Shown piece by piece: positions 55,749-64,000 of a stretch of DNA of 64,000 nucleotides; positions within the stretch are counted from its first letter, which is position 1; each line of letters begins with the position of its first letter. This DNA comes from Rhodothermales bacterium. Lineage in GTDB: Bacteria; Bacteroidota; Rhodothermia; Rhodothermales; Bin80. The translations under genes and the position numbers were made by a program. The stretch lies in the NCBI GenBank assembly GCA_028278205.1, contig JANQES010000132.1, forward strand, positions 1 through 64,000, written 5' to 3'. The notes under the pieces were generated by a model. That model did not search any database and was not told the DNA's origin. It saw nothing but the letters and a program-made list of their open reading frames with translations.

Positions 55749-58742
55749 TCACCGAATCACGGCGAAGCGGCCGATTTTTTCGCCGATTTCCGGTGCGTCT
55801 ACGTGGTAGATGTAGATGCCGTAGGCGACGGTGTCGGCGGTGCTGCCTTTGGTGTGCAGGTCCCAGAAAGCCGTCCCATTCTCGATGGCTTCGTCGTGTT
55901 CGATGACATCGACGAGACGGCCTCGCGTGTCGAAGATGCGGATGGTGCAGCGTTGCGGCAGGTTGATGAACTGAAGCCGCCGCTCAGACCGCCCGCCGGT
56001 GAACAGGCTCTGCTGCTCCACGCTGGCGTTGATCACGTACGGATTCGGCACGGCGGCAATCCGGTCGAGCACGTTCTCGTCGAGCGCCGTCTCGACGCGG
56101 GCTGCCGTCGTCGTGATCCTGTACACGTCGCCGGCGGCAAACGGCTTAAACGTGGGGATGAACGCCACGTCGCCGCTCGACGGCGCCACCGGCGTCACGG
56201 CAGGATCCGACGGCTCGGTCAGCGTGATCATCCAGTGGACCGGCCTGAAATCCTCAATCGAGTTGCCCGCCACCACGTAGATCGGCTCGCCTGACGACCA
56301 CGCGCCGTCCTGGTTTTGATCGATCACGAGGATGTTCTCTTTCTTGTTATCCGTGACGTTCCAGACCTCGAAGGGCACCGGAATCGGCGTGGTAAACAAG
56401 GCCGTATCGACGCCGGCTTCGGCAAAGCGCACCTCGTAATTGGCGGCCACAGCCACGGGCGCTCCGAGGTTGCTGTTGAGGATCATCCGGATCGACCAGT
56501 TGGCGTTGCCTTCGCGCCACGTCGTGCTCAGCGAATCCCATTCCAGGACGTCGTCCACCGCGAAAGCGCGCAGGCCGTCGAAGAGCGGATCGGCGTCGTT
56601 GAGCAAATCATTCGTGGAGAAGTTGGACGAATTCTCGAAAATGGAGACGCGACCTTCCGTCACGTCGAAAAGCGAGTAGGTGACGGCGCCGTCGTCGTCT
56701 TCGGCAAAGGCGAGTTCGTACTGCCCGTTCTTGATCAGCGTCCGGTCGACGACCTCGGCGGTGACGGTTCCGGTGGAGAAGCCGCCCGTGTGCTCGATGG
56801 CAAATTCCGGCGCCTGATAGCCGCTGCTCTCCGCCGTCGGCGTCACGATGGCCGTGTTGACGTCGGTGATGAGCGCCCCGGTCCGGTCGGCGACGATGCT
56901 TTTCGTCGATTCCGATGGAAAAATGCCCAGCGTGGCATCGCCCCGGTTATAGGCCACGACGGCGTAGTAATACGTCCGTCCGTTGACGAGACCGCTGTCG
57001 GTCCACTGATGGGCCAGCCCGGTGTTGTTGCCGAGGAAATAGCGGAAGCCGTTGGCATGAAGCCCGAAGAGCTTCGAGACGTCGTTGTCGAGGTCGAACG
57101 TGGCGACGGGTTCGCTGTAGATCAAGACGCCTTTGTCGTCGGTGACGGTGAAGACGTCGTTGAAGCCGGGGTCGGTGCTGCGGTAGATTTTGTAGCCTTC
57201 GAAGCCCGGCGAGGCTTCGGCGCGGTTGTCCCAGTAGAGCGTCGCGCTGCCGTCTTGCGCCACCGCGTGCAGGCGCGGGCGCGGCGGCGCCACGGCGAAG
57301 CGATAATTGGCGTCGTAGATCTGCCGGACGACGGCCTCGTTGCGCGCCTCGTCGATGGCATTGGCGCTCAGAAACAGCGCCACCGAAAACCGCTCCGTTT
57401 GCCCCGGCACCAGCGGAAAAGAACCACTGCCCATCACAAATTCCCCCGGCCCCAGGATATTGTCGAATCGACCGGAGACGAACGCTGCCTGTACCTTGTT
57501 GTCGTCGTCGCGGTCGAAATCGAGGGGCACGAAGGCGGCCAAGCTCGTCAGGCCGATCTGGTCCGCCTCGTCCACGTCGGTGGCGTCGAAGTTGGGCTCG
57601 CCGGGGGTGGGGGAGCCGTCGTTTTCGCCCGCGTCGTTGGTGCCGACGAGGCCGTCTTCGCCCAGGTCGTCGGTGTTCGGGTTCCAGTCGCCGTCGTTGT
57701 CGATTCCGTCGGCGCGGCTTTCATCGACGAGGCCGTCGCCGTCGTTGTCGATACCGTCGGTGGCGTTGCCGGGCGTTTCGAGCAGCGCCACGGCCAGCCG
57801 CCCGACGGGCGACCATCGCCCGACGCCCTGTGCCACACCCCGGCCTCTTCCTTCGTCGTCCGTATCCACCGACACGGCGAGCGCGCGGTCCCGGTCGAAA
57901 GCCAGGCGGTCGCCGTCCATCCCATCGCCGCCGGGTGCAGGCCGGGCAAAGAAGCCCACGGTCGTCTCGTCGAAGGCGGTAGATCCGACGTTTTCCAGTT
58001 CGTAATGAAACAGGATCATATCCTGCGCCAGGAAGCTCGACCATTGCCAGCCTCGGATGGTCAGGCGAAGTCCGAGCGCCGGATCTTCGAGCGCAATGAA
58101 GCTTTCCTGATCGGCATTCAGCGTGCCCGCGCCGAAGTAGCCGTTCCACCGGCCCACCCACGTCGCCGGCCAGGTGTCCTCGCGATGGCTCATCGCCGCC
58201 ACGCCCACCTGCCCGCCGGCAAACGACGCATCGGCCAAAAATGAGGCTGTCATGTGAACGCCGCCCTGCCGCACCGCCACCAGCGGAATCGCCATGTTCA
58301 GATATTCCCGCCCCGTCCCGATAGGCCATTCCGCCGTCAGTTCGTCATTTCTGATATCGAGGCGCCCGTCATTGGAGAAAGACAGGCGGAGCTTGTTGCC
58401 GCTGTGATAATTAACCGCCTCGTTGCCGTCTTGCGCCCACGCCGGGGTTGCGGCGAGGAGTAGGAGGAGCAGGAGGGTTAGGACGAGTTTGGCGATGGCT
58501 GGTCTCTTTTTAGCTTTTTCACCCTTTTCACCCTCACCCTGTCCCTCTCCCGTCGAGGGAGAGGGGACTCTTTGTTTGCCGTAATAAGTGGGGTGTGAGG
58601 CTAAGTTTTTTTGATCTGTTGAGGGAAAATGCAAGCAAATCGAAGGTTCACGCCAGTAAAAGCTTGCGGCTACATTCCTCCTTTTAAAGGATGTAGCCGC
58701 AGACTTTAGTCTGCGCATTCCACGTGCAATCGCCGAGGTCAT
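55749..58742 (-). CDS. Large secreted protein with fibronectin-like, DxDxDG and FlgD-like C-terminal domains (paralogue A)
   Basis: About 800-1000 residues. The recognisable signal LVLTLLLLLLLAATPAWAQ (near 58440-58500) precedes a beta-rich surface protein. It includes calcium-type acidic repeats (GIDNDGDGLVDESRADGIDN, DFDATDVDEADQIGL-like), a fibronectin-like domain near ATLYWDNRAEASPGFEGYKI, and a C-terminal FlgD-like domain: DRIAAVPNPYVINAS, LQFINLPQRCTIRIFDTRGR, DTVAYGIYIYHVDAPEIGEK ending IGRFAVIR. No start codon is near the signal; the frame runs back through GAGGGTGA repeats (VPSPSTGEGQGEGEKGEKA) to ATG 58742 or TTG 58634. Function unknown. The next protein upstream is a full paralogue. 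Confidence 0.75.
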   Translation of the reverse strand: MTSAIARGMRRLKSAATSFKRRNVAASFYWREPSICLHFPSTDQKNLASHPTYYGKQRVPSPSTGEGQGEGEKGEKAKKRPAIAKLVLTLLLLLLLAATPAWAQDGNEAVNYHSGNKLRLSFSNDGRLDIRNDELTAEWPIGTGREYLNMAIPLVAVRQGGVHMTASFLADASFAGGQVGVAAMSHREDTWPATWVGRWNGYFGAGTLNADQESFIALEDPALGLRLTIRGWQWSSFLAQDMILFHYELENVGSTAFDETTVGFFARPAPGGDGMDGDRLAFDRDRALAVSVDTDDEGRGRGVAQGVGRWSPVGRLAVALLETPGNATDGIDNDGDGLVDESRADGIDNDGDWNPNTDDLGEDGLVGTNDAGENDGSPTPGEPNFDATDVDEADQIGLTSLAAFVPLDFDRDDDNKVQAAFVSGRFDNILGPGEFVMGSGSFPLVPGQTERFSVALFLSANAIDEARNEAVVRQIYDANYRFAVAPPRPRLHAVAQDGSATLYWDNRAEASPGFEGYKIYRSTDPGFNDVFTVTDDKGVLIYSEPVATFDLDNDVSKLFGLHANGFRYFLGNNTGLAHQWTDSGLVNGRTYYYAVVAYNRGDATLGIFPSESTKSIVADRTGALITDVNTAIVTPTAESSGYQAPEFAIEHTGGFSTGTVTAEVVDRTLIKNGQYELAFAEDDDGAVTYSLFDVTEGRVSIFENSSNFSTNDLLNDADPLFDGLRAFAVDDVLEWDSLSTTWREGNANWSIRMILNSNLGAPVAVAANYEVRFAEAGVDTALFTTPIPVPFEVWNVTDNKKENILVIDQNQDGAWSSGEPIYVVAGNSIEDFRPVHWMITLTEPSDPAVTPVAPSSGDVAFIPTFKPFAAGDVYRITTTAARVETALDENVLDRIAAVPNPYVINASVEQQSLFTGGRSERRLQFINLPQRCTIRIFDTRGRLVDVIEHDEAIENGTAFWDLHTKGSTADTVAYGIYIYHVDAPEIGEKIGRFAVIR

Positions 58743-58860
58743 GTGTGAGAAGCGCGCCAACAAACAACCTGAACGTGAAAACCTGATGCTTTTCGATTGG
58801 CGAAATCGGTAACGTAGCCGTCCCCTCTCCCTCGACGGGAGAGGGACAGGGTGAGGGTGA
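58528..58860. repeat. Composite element with perfect 41-bp inverted ends
   Basis: 58528-58568 and 58820-58860 are exact inverse copies (CTCCCTCGACGGGAGAGGGA core, itself partly palindromic). The 251-base centre contains TGCGGCTACAT (58665) with its inverse ATGTAGCCGCA (58691) and the palindrome GCAGACT-TT-AGTCTGC (58699-58714). The structure resembles a small non-autonomous element. It lies across the leader of the 55749 gene and the spacer after 58916. Confidence 0.8.
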
Positions 58861-58915
58861 TCAAAGGCCTTGCTTGACCTTTCCCGACCCCTTCCGCTAT
58901 GTCCGAAATAACACC

Positions 58916-61900
58916 TCATTTGATCAGCGCAAATCGCCCGATTTTTTCGCCGATGCCCGGCGCGTCTACGTGGTAGATGTAGACGCCGTAAGCCGCGTCG
59001 ATGCCGTCTTTCGAGACCAGATTCCACCGTTCGGTGCCGTCGTCGAGGGGGCTGTCGTGTTCGATGGTCTGGACGAGTTGGCCGCGGATGGTGAAGATCT
59101 TGATGGTGCAGCGTTGTGGCAGGTGGATGAACTCGATGATCCGCTCGCCCCGGCCCGAACTGAGCAGGTTGCGCGGCTCAATCGGCGTCGTGACGACGTA
59201 CGGATTCGGCACGACGGCAATCCGGTCGAGTTCGAATTCTGCGGCCTGCTCATCGATCCGGGCCGGCTCGAAGGTGGCGAATTCGAAGATGTCGCCCGCG
59301 CGGAACGGCTTCGAGACTTCGATGCCGAAGACATCGCCGGAGCGGGGCGCCGTGCCGCCGCCGGGCGGGGCCTGGAAGGTGATGCGCCACGTCGTGCGAT
59401 AATCGACGCCGCGCGTGTTGGGCGGCGCTGGAATCAGCGGGATGACCGCGTCGCCGCTCTGCACCTGCCCGTCATCATCACCATCCAGAAAGAGGAAATC
59501 CACGAACTGCTCTTCCGTGCGGTTGTAGACGGTGAAGTTGGTCGAGATTTCGGGCAGCCCGATCTCGCTGCCGCGCGACGTAGCGACGGGGCCGGGTTCA
59601 AACTTGATCTCGTAATCAGCCGGATAAAGCCCGCCGAGATCTGCCGTCGGGCCGGTGTCCGTCACGTCGGGCACGACGGCGAGGGTGTAATCGGACGAGC
59701 CCGCCAGCAGGCCGGATTCTCTGGGGAGATAGGCAATCTCGTCGTTGAGCACGACCACGCCTAGCCCGTCGAAAAGCGGAAAAGCGTCCGCCGGGCTGAG
59801 GTAGGGGCTCCGGTGGACCTCCGTGGTGCCGTCGCTCAGGTTGACGACCGAGTAGTCCGCTGTGCGATAGGTAAAGCCCGTTTCGGTGAAGATCGTCGTG
59901 TCGCGGAAGGTGATCTGGTAGCGCTGGTTCGCGGCGAAATCGGACGGATGCACCACGGCCACGCGGACGCGCCCGGTGCCGGGACCGGCGATGCGGTCGG
60001 GCTCTTGCTGGGCCTCGGCGGGCATATAGCCGGCAGCCGGCACACCCGGCGTCACCACGACGGTGTTGACGTCGGTGGTGATGTTGCCGATGATGTCGCG
60101 TTCGATGATGCTCGTCGTCTCGGACGGCGCCAGCCCGCCCGCGCCCAGGTTTGGATCGCCCTGATCGTAGGAGACGACGGCGTAGAAATACGTCTGCCCG
60201 TTGACCACCGTCGTGTCGGTCCACGAATGCGCCAGCCCGGTGTCGTTGCCGAGGAAGAAATGCGCGCCGTTGGGCAAGCCGACCGGATCGGTGCCTTTGA
60301 TGCCGTTGATCAGATCGAACTGCGCCGACGGCTTGCGGAAGGCTTTGTTGCCGAAGGCGTCGGTAATCACCCGCGAATCGAGCAAGCCAGGATCGGTGCT
60401 TCGATAGACGATATAGCCTTCAAAATCCTTCTTGAAACCAAGCCCGTCGGGATCGAGGCCGAGGAAGGGATCGCGTGAAAATTCAGCCTTGTTATCCCAC
60501 GAAAGCGTCACGAAGCCGTCGCCGGCGGTGGCTTTGACAGTGGGCTTGTCCGGCGGGCGCGCAAACTGATAGTTGGCGTCGAAAATACCCTGGACGGTCT
60601 CTTTGTTGCGGACGAGATCGTCGAAATCCTCGCCCATCAACAGCGCGATGGAGAATCGCTCAATGCGCCCGGCTTTCAGCGGAAACGGCCCGGACGAATA
60701 CAGCACGCCGATGTTGGAGAATTGCTGTACCGGATCGCGGGTCTTGTTGGCGAGCAGGTTCCAGATCCGGTCGTCTTCGTGCAGAGGGAATTCGCCCCAG
60801 GAATGCAAACTCACAGCCTCCAGGCCGATCTGATCGGATTCGTCGAGGTCCGTCCGGTCGAAATTAGGCTCGCCGTCGGTGGGGATGCCGTCGCCCTCGC
60901 CGTCGTCGGGGCCGGAGTAATTGGGATGGAGCGGGCCGACGCCGTCGCGCCCTACGTCGTCGATTTCAGCAACCCAGTCGCCGTCTTCATCGCCGGACCA
61001 GTGCTCCTTCGGCGGCCCGTAGATGCCGACGGGGCCGGTGATGAGTTGGCCGGGACCGCTGTCGCGGCTTTCGTCCGTCAGTCCATCGCCGTCATTGTCG
61101 ATGCCGTCGTCTTTGATGCCGGGGCTTTCGAGGTATCCGTAGCCGATCCATCCGGTCGGGCCGCCCCAGGTGCCCACACCGGTCTGGTCCCAGATATACG
61201 TCAGGTCGATGTCGGTGTCGTAGAAGCCGTTGTCGAAGTCGTGTCCGCCGTTCTTCGAGTCGATGAACATGCCGAAGAGCACCTTGTCGTAATCGGTGGT
61301 GCCGACGTTGGTGACGTCGAAGATCCAGAAGATGGCGTCTTCGGCGAGGACGTGCGCCCATTGCAGGCCGCGCACGCTCATCCGCATGCCGAGGCCGCGC
61401 CGGTTGGGATCGGTGGCATCAGGGAAAAACTCAAACTCTTCGTCGGCGTCGTCGTCGATGACGTAATAGGTTTCTTGATCGGCGTTGAAGATGCCGCGTC
61501 CGAAGAACCCGTTCCACTCGCCGGCCCAGTCCGGGCGGTCGGGCCAGACTTCCGGCCAGGTGTTGGTCCGGTTGCTGATGGCGGGGGCGTTCTGGCCTGG
61601 ATTGGCGTAGTTGGGCAGCGGCTGCCACCCCCATTCCGTCAGCCCGTCCGGCGCGATGTCGAGCGAGAACTCGTAGTTGGTTTCGAGCGGATGGATGGTG
61701 TTGCCGCTGGCATCGACGGCTTCGGCGGCTACGAGGGGCACCACTGTATCCATATAGACATGCCCGCTGCCGACGGGCCATTCCAACTGCGGGAAGACGC
61801 GGTCTTTGCTCACCTGGCCCGTGTTGAAATAGACCGTCGCCAGCAGGTTGCCGTTCATGAACCCCTGCTTGCGCCAGGTGCGGTCGCCCACAACGTCGAT

Positions 61901-61996
61901 ATCCGCCGGGACGAACTGCTCCTGGGCACGCAGCGACGGGGCCAGGAAAAGACTGGCCAAGAGGACAAAAAAGGCGTTTTTGATCCGACCTCTCAT
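58916..61996 (-). CDS. Large secreted protein with fibronectin-like, DxDxDG and FlgD-like C-terminal domains (paralogue B)
   Basis: A 1026-residue exported protein. The ATG at 61996 starts a clean signal MRGRIKNAFFVLLASLFLAP ending SLRAQ; the earlier frame to 62095 is repeat sequence. It shows DDGIDNDGDGLTDESRDSG and PNFDRTDLDESDQIGLEAVS acidic repeats, a fibronectin-like TLSWDNKAEFSRDPFLGLDP region, NDTGLAHSWTDTTVVNGQTY and YFYAVVSYDQGDPN. A C-terminal FlgD-like domain has DRIAVVPNPYVVTTPIEPRN, EFIHLPQRCTIKIFTIRGQL and ends IGRFALIK. Same layout as paralogue A downstream, so likely gene duplication. Probably a surface or secreted structural or binding protein delivered with help from the PorV-like barrel. 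Confidence 0.85.
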   Translation of the reverse strand: MRGRIKNAFFVLLASLFLAPSLRAQEQFVPADIDVVGDRTWRKQGFMNGNLLATVYFNTGQVSKDRVFPQLEWPVGSGHVYMDTVVPLVAAEAVDASGNTIHPLETNYEFSLDIAPDGLTEWGWQPLPNYANPGQNAPAISNRTNTWPEVWPDRPDWAGEWNGFFGRGIFNADQETYYVIDDDADEEFEFFPDATDPNRRGLGMRMSVRGLQWAHVLAEDAIFWIFDVTNVGTTDYDKVLFGMFIDSKNGGHDFDNGFYDTDIDLTYIWDQTGVGTWGGPTGWIGYGYLESPGIKDDGIDNDGDGLTDESRDSGPGQLITGPVGIYGPPKEHWSGDEDGDWVAEIDDVGRDGVGPLHPNYSGPDDGEGDGIPTDGEPNFDRTDLDESDQIGLEAVSLHSWGEFPLHEDDRIWNLLANKTRDPVQQFSNIGVLYSSGPFPLKAGRIERFSIALLMGEDFDDLVRNKETVQGIFDANYQFARPPDKPTVKATAGDGFVTLSWDNKAEFSRDPFLGLDPDGLGFKKDFEGYIVYRSTDPGLLDSRVITDAFGNKAFRKPSAQFDLINGIKGTDPVGLPNGAHFFLGNDTGLAHSWTDTTVVNGQTYFYAVVSYDQGDPNLGAGGLAPSETTSIIERDIIGNITTDVNTVVVTPGVPAAGYMPAEAQQEPDRIAGPGTGRVRVAVVHPSDFAANQRYQITFRDTTIFTETGFTYRTADYSVVNLSDGTTEVHRSPYLSPADAFPLFDGLGVVVLNDEIAYLPRESGLLAGSSDYTLAVVPDVTDTGPTADLGGLYPADYEIKFEPGPVATSRGSEIGLPEISTNFTVYNRTEEQFVDFLFLDGDDDGQVQSGDAVIPLIPAPPNTRGVDYRTTWRITFQAPPGGGTAPRSGDVFGIEVSKPFRAGDIFEFATFEPARIDEQAAEFELDRIAVVPNPYVVTTPIEPRNLLSSGRGERIIEFIHLPQRCTIKIFTIRGQLVQTIEHDSPLDDGTERWNLVSKDGIDAAYGVYIYHVDAPGIGEKIGRFALIK

Positions 61997-62029
61997 GGCA
62001 CGCCCTGCGTCGTGAGTGTTTGTGAGCAG

Positions 62030-62110
62030 GACGTAAAACGTAAATTGTAAAACGTGAGGGTGCTCCGCTGAAAACCTCCCTTCAAGCACCCTCACGTTTC
62101 ACGTTTCACG
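62030..62110. repeat. CGTAAAACGT / ACGTTTCACG inverted array
   Basis: GACGTAAAACGTAAATTGTA plus AAACGTGAGGGTGCT (62030-62064) pairs with AGCACCCTCACGTTTCACGT plus TTCACG (62085-62110). Same family as the outer arms at 5450 and 42548. It lies between two envelope-protein genes on the minus strand. Confidence 0.8.
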
Positions 62111-62116
62111 CTACAC

Positions 62117-63820
62117 CTATTTAATCAAAAGCATCGTTTTTTGCCGGGCAATTCCATCGACCTCTAGCCGGTAGAGATAGAGGCCGCTGGGCACCCGCGC
62201 GCCGCTGTTGTCGGTGCCGTTCCAGCGCACTGTGTAGGTCTGCGGCGCCTGATATCCACGGACCAGCGTCGCGACGCGTTGTCCGAGCAGGTTGTAGATG
62301 GACAGATTCACCGTGCCCGCGCGGATCAGGGTGAAGGCGATGTTGGTTTCCGGGTTGAACGGGTTGGGATAGTTCTGATGGAGCTTGAATCCGTTCGGCA
62401 GTTCGACTTCTTCCACCGCCACCGGGGTGAAATCGCTTTCCGTTTCGAGGATGAAGAGCGCGGGCGCGTTGGCGCCGCCGCGCGTCGATCCGCGAGAGAA
62501 AATCACCTCAGCCTTCCCATCGCCGTCGAGGTCCGCTGCCGTGTCGAGGCCGTAGACGCGCATCCCACCGGAGATCACGCCCGTGAAGTCATCTTCCTCA
62601 ACGATCTCCGTGCGCGTCCACGAATCCGGACTCGTCACATCCCCCCCGGCACCACCCGTGTACTGATACGCCTCCGCCTTGCTCGCATTCGACGCCGCGA
62701 TCACAAACGACTGACGAAGACCGTCCAGACTGCCCAACGACGCCTCCAACCACTGCTCCTCGGTGTCCTCGATCAAGGCGATATCCTCGGTCACCAGCGT
62801 GGCCACATCACTGCTCTGAGCCACCCAGACGGCGCCCTGAAGGTTGGCGATGTAGACCTCCTGCTGGCCGTCCTCGTTGACATCGCCCGCGTCCATGCCG
62901 TGCACAGACACCGACTTGCCCGCAATCGAGACCACCGCTGACGAAGCCGCGTAGGTGTCCGCGCCCGCTCCCTCGACCACCAGCACCTCGTCCGTCGCGC
63001 CGTCGGTGAGCCATGCTTCCAGGTTGCCGTCGCTGTCGGCATCGGCGATGGCCGCTGCGGCGATGTCTACCGCCGCCGAGCGGGCATCGGTGTATTCAAT
63101 CGTCCAGACCGGAACGGCGAAATCCGACACCGAGGCGATGATCAGACCCGGCTGCGTCATGAACGTCGGAAGCACGACCTCTTCCTTGCCATCACCGTCG
63201 AGATCCGCCGCTTTGACGAGCCGGACGACATCGCGAGCGGAGTTGTTCAAGTCCCACGTGACGGCGGGTGCCTCGCCGAAGTCGTTGTCGCCCTGGTTTT
63301 CGAAGACGTAGAGTTCGGGGCCTTCGTCGTTGTCTCCGGCAGCGCGTATGTGGATGACGAGTAGCTCTAAAGCGCCGTCGCCATCTAAGTCACCCTGATC
63401 GACGGTGACGAACTGGTCGGCCACACCATCGAAGTCGAACGACCAGACGGCGTCGTATTGGTCGTCGCCGGTGTTTTCGAAGATGAAGACGGATCGTCGG
63501 TTGGTGCCGGCGTCATCCCAGAAGACGGGTACGACGACCTCACGGTTGCCGTCGGCGTCGAGGTCTACGTCGGCCAGCACGTTCTTGATGTGGATGATGT
63601 TCTCAGGAAGTTCGTTGGGACCGGCGCTTGTTATGTTGGCCCAGGCAGGCTGCCCGGGCCGCTCTGTCTCGGCGAGACCGCTTTCCCAAACAAGGTTGAG
63701 ATCGTTGTTTCCTTCAGGCCGGTCGCTCCAGATGAGTCTTCCGTCCTGCGCGAGGGAAGACAGAGGCAACAAGAGTACAGTGAGGAGGAGGCTGGCTGTG
63801 AGCCGTAAGGTGTTTTTCAT
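62117..63820 (-). CDS. FG-GAP/VCBS repeat protein with type IX secretion sorting tail
   Basis: A 567-residue secreted protein with signal MKNTLRLTASLLLTVLLLPL ending SSLAQ, and GGAG eight bases before the ATG. At least five calcium-type repeats are visible: DVDLDADGNREVVVPVF, GDLDGDGALELLVIH, ADLDGDGKEEVVLPTF, GDVNEDGQQEVYIANL and ADLDGDGKAEVIFSRG, suggesting a seven-bladed propeller. The C terminus is a standard T9SS type A tail, FKLHQNYPNPFNPETNIAF then a beta-sandwich ending QKTMLLIK. It is first of the minus-strand envelope cluster. Likely a surface-anchored binding protein. Confidence 0.93.
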   Translation of the reverse strand: MKNTLRLTASLLLTVLLLPLSSLAQDGRLIWSDRPEGNNDLNLVWESGLAETERPGQPAWANITSAGPNELPENIIHIKNVLADVDLDADGNREVVVPVFWDDAGTNRRSVFIFENTGDDQYDAVWSFDFDGVADQFVTVDQGDLDGDGALELLVIHIRAAGDNDEGPELYVFENQGDNDFGEAPAVTWDLNNSARDVVRLVKAADLDGDGKEEVVLPTFMTQPGLIIASVSDFAVPVWTIEYTDARSAAVDIAAAAIADADSDGNLEAWLTDGATDEVLVVEGAGADTYAASSAVVSIAGKSVSVHGMDAGDVNEDGQQEVYIANLQGAVWVAQSSDVATLVTEDIALIEDTEEQWLEASLGSLDGLRQSFVIAASNASKAEAYQYTGGAGGDVTSPDSWTRTEIVEEDDFTGVISGGMRVYGLDTAADLDGDGKAEVIFSRGSTRGGANAPALFILETESDFTPVAVEEVELPNGFKLHQNYPNPFNPETNIAFTLIRAGTVNLSIYNLLGQRVATLVRGYQAPQTYTVRWNGTDNSGARVPSGLYLYRLEVDGIARQKTMLLIK

Positions 63821-63868
63821 GACAATCGCTCCGGGAGTTCATGGTGAGGGGAATGGGTTGCAGGTAGG

Positions 63869-64000
63869 TCAAGCCGACGCGCGGATCACCAACTCTGGCA
63901 AGAAAGTCTTGCTTTTCTGCTGTAATGCTTCGCCGCGAATGATCTTTTCCAGGTTTCTCATCGCATAGGCACCCACCTTGTAGGTTGGTTGGCGGATCGT
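63869..64000 (-). CDS. LacI-family transcriptional regulator, 3' end only
   Basis: The last 43 codons of a gene cut by the window edge. TIRQPTYKVGAYAMRNLEKI and KTFLPELVIRASA before TGA match the standard C terminus of LacI/GalR repressors (T-x-R-Q-P-x-x-x-(M/V)-G, then LP-x-x-LV-x-R-x-S). It lies upstream of the envelope cluster, on the same strand, 48 bases before the ATG at 63820. It may control that cluster in response to a sugar. The DNA-binding domain is outside the window. Confidence 0.8.
   Translation of the reverse strand, partial: TIRQPTYKVGAYAMRNLEKIIRGEALQQKSKTFLPELVIRASA

Noticed and set aside
56316..58244. 642-codon plus-strand frame opposite the giant secreted protein
   Set aside because: Antisense shadow; biased composition and no recognisable motif or signal.

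Overview
The window is a 64 kb GC-rich chromosomal segment, apparently from a Gram-negative bacterium of the Bacteroidota/Rhodothermota type. The evidence is a C-terminal type IX sorting tail with an NYPNPFNPET-like motif (62117-63820), a PorV/PorQ-type barrel, a TonB receptor with an N-terminal carboxypeptidase-like domain, many lipoprotein signals and few clear Shine-Dalgarno sites. No rRNA, tRNA, CRISPR array, transposase or phage gene was recognised.

Left part (1-31.7 kb): carbohydrate catabolism. An AraC regulator diverges from a ribose-type sugar ABC transporter (binding protein, ATPase, permease) followed by a tagatose/psicose-type epimerase. A minus-strand set encodes a flavin oxidase, an Fe-S partner, a Tm-1-like (UPF0261) protein and a creatininase-family amidohydrolase. 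Then come two ThuA proteins, a DUF1080 protein, four sulfatases, a large c-type cytochrome protein, a GH20 hexosaminidase and a ribulokinase. Together they suggest breakdown of sulfated, amino-sugar-containing glycans. Between them lie a MazE/MazF-like pair, a DUF4160/DUF2442 fusion and three gene remnants (proS end, SpoIIE-type phosphatase piece, internally deleted crtB).

Middle (31.7-46.6 kb): a light-response and tetrapyrrole block. A photolyase and a CarH/LitR-like B12-binding MerR regulator lie next to a divergent ECF sigma factor, with two matched palindromes between them. The haem genes hemA-C-D-B-(chdC-like)-E-H-Y-L follow. The chlorite-dismutase-family gene in this run, and the lack of hemF/hemN, suggest the coproporphyrin-dependent route. 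A patatin-like lipase closes the run.

Right part (46.7-64 kb): an N-acetylneuraminate-lyase-like aldolase, a methylmalonate-semialdehyde dehydrogenase, and a minus-strand envelope cluster. The cluster holds an FG-GAP protein with a T9SS tail, two giant related secreted proteins, a TonB receptor, a PorV-like barrel and a parvulin-type lipoprotein. The right edge cuts the 3' end of a LacI-family regulator.

The most unusual trait is the spacers. Nearly every one carries an inverted repeat whose arms are built from short tandem words (TTTTGGA, GGTCATGA, GGTCACT, GGGAGAAA, CGTGAAACGT, TGAATTTTGAC and others), often nested. Several run into genes. They supply stop codons, C-terminal residues (DFGF-stop in two unrelated proteins), N-terminal residues (hemC, the ABC ATPase) and the long leader before the signal peptide core of exported proteins. 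The clearest case is the PorV-like gene, where a strong ribosome binding site and ATG lie upstream of the repeat and the hydrophobic core downstream.
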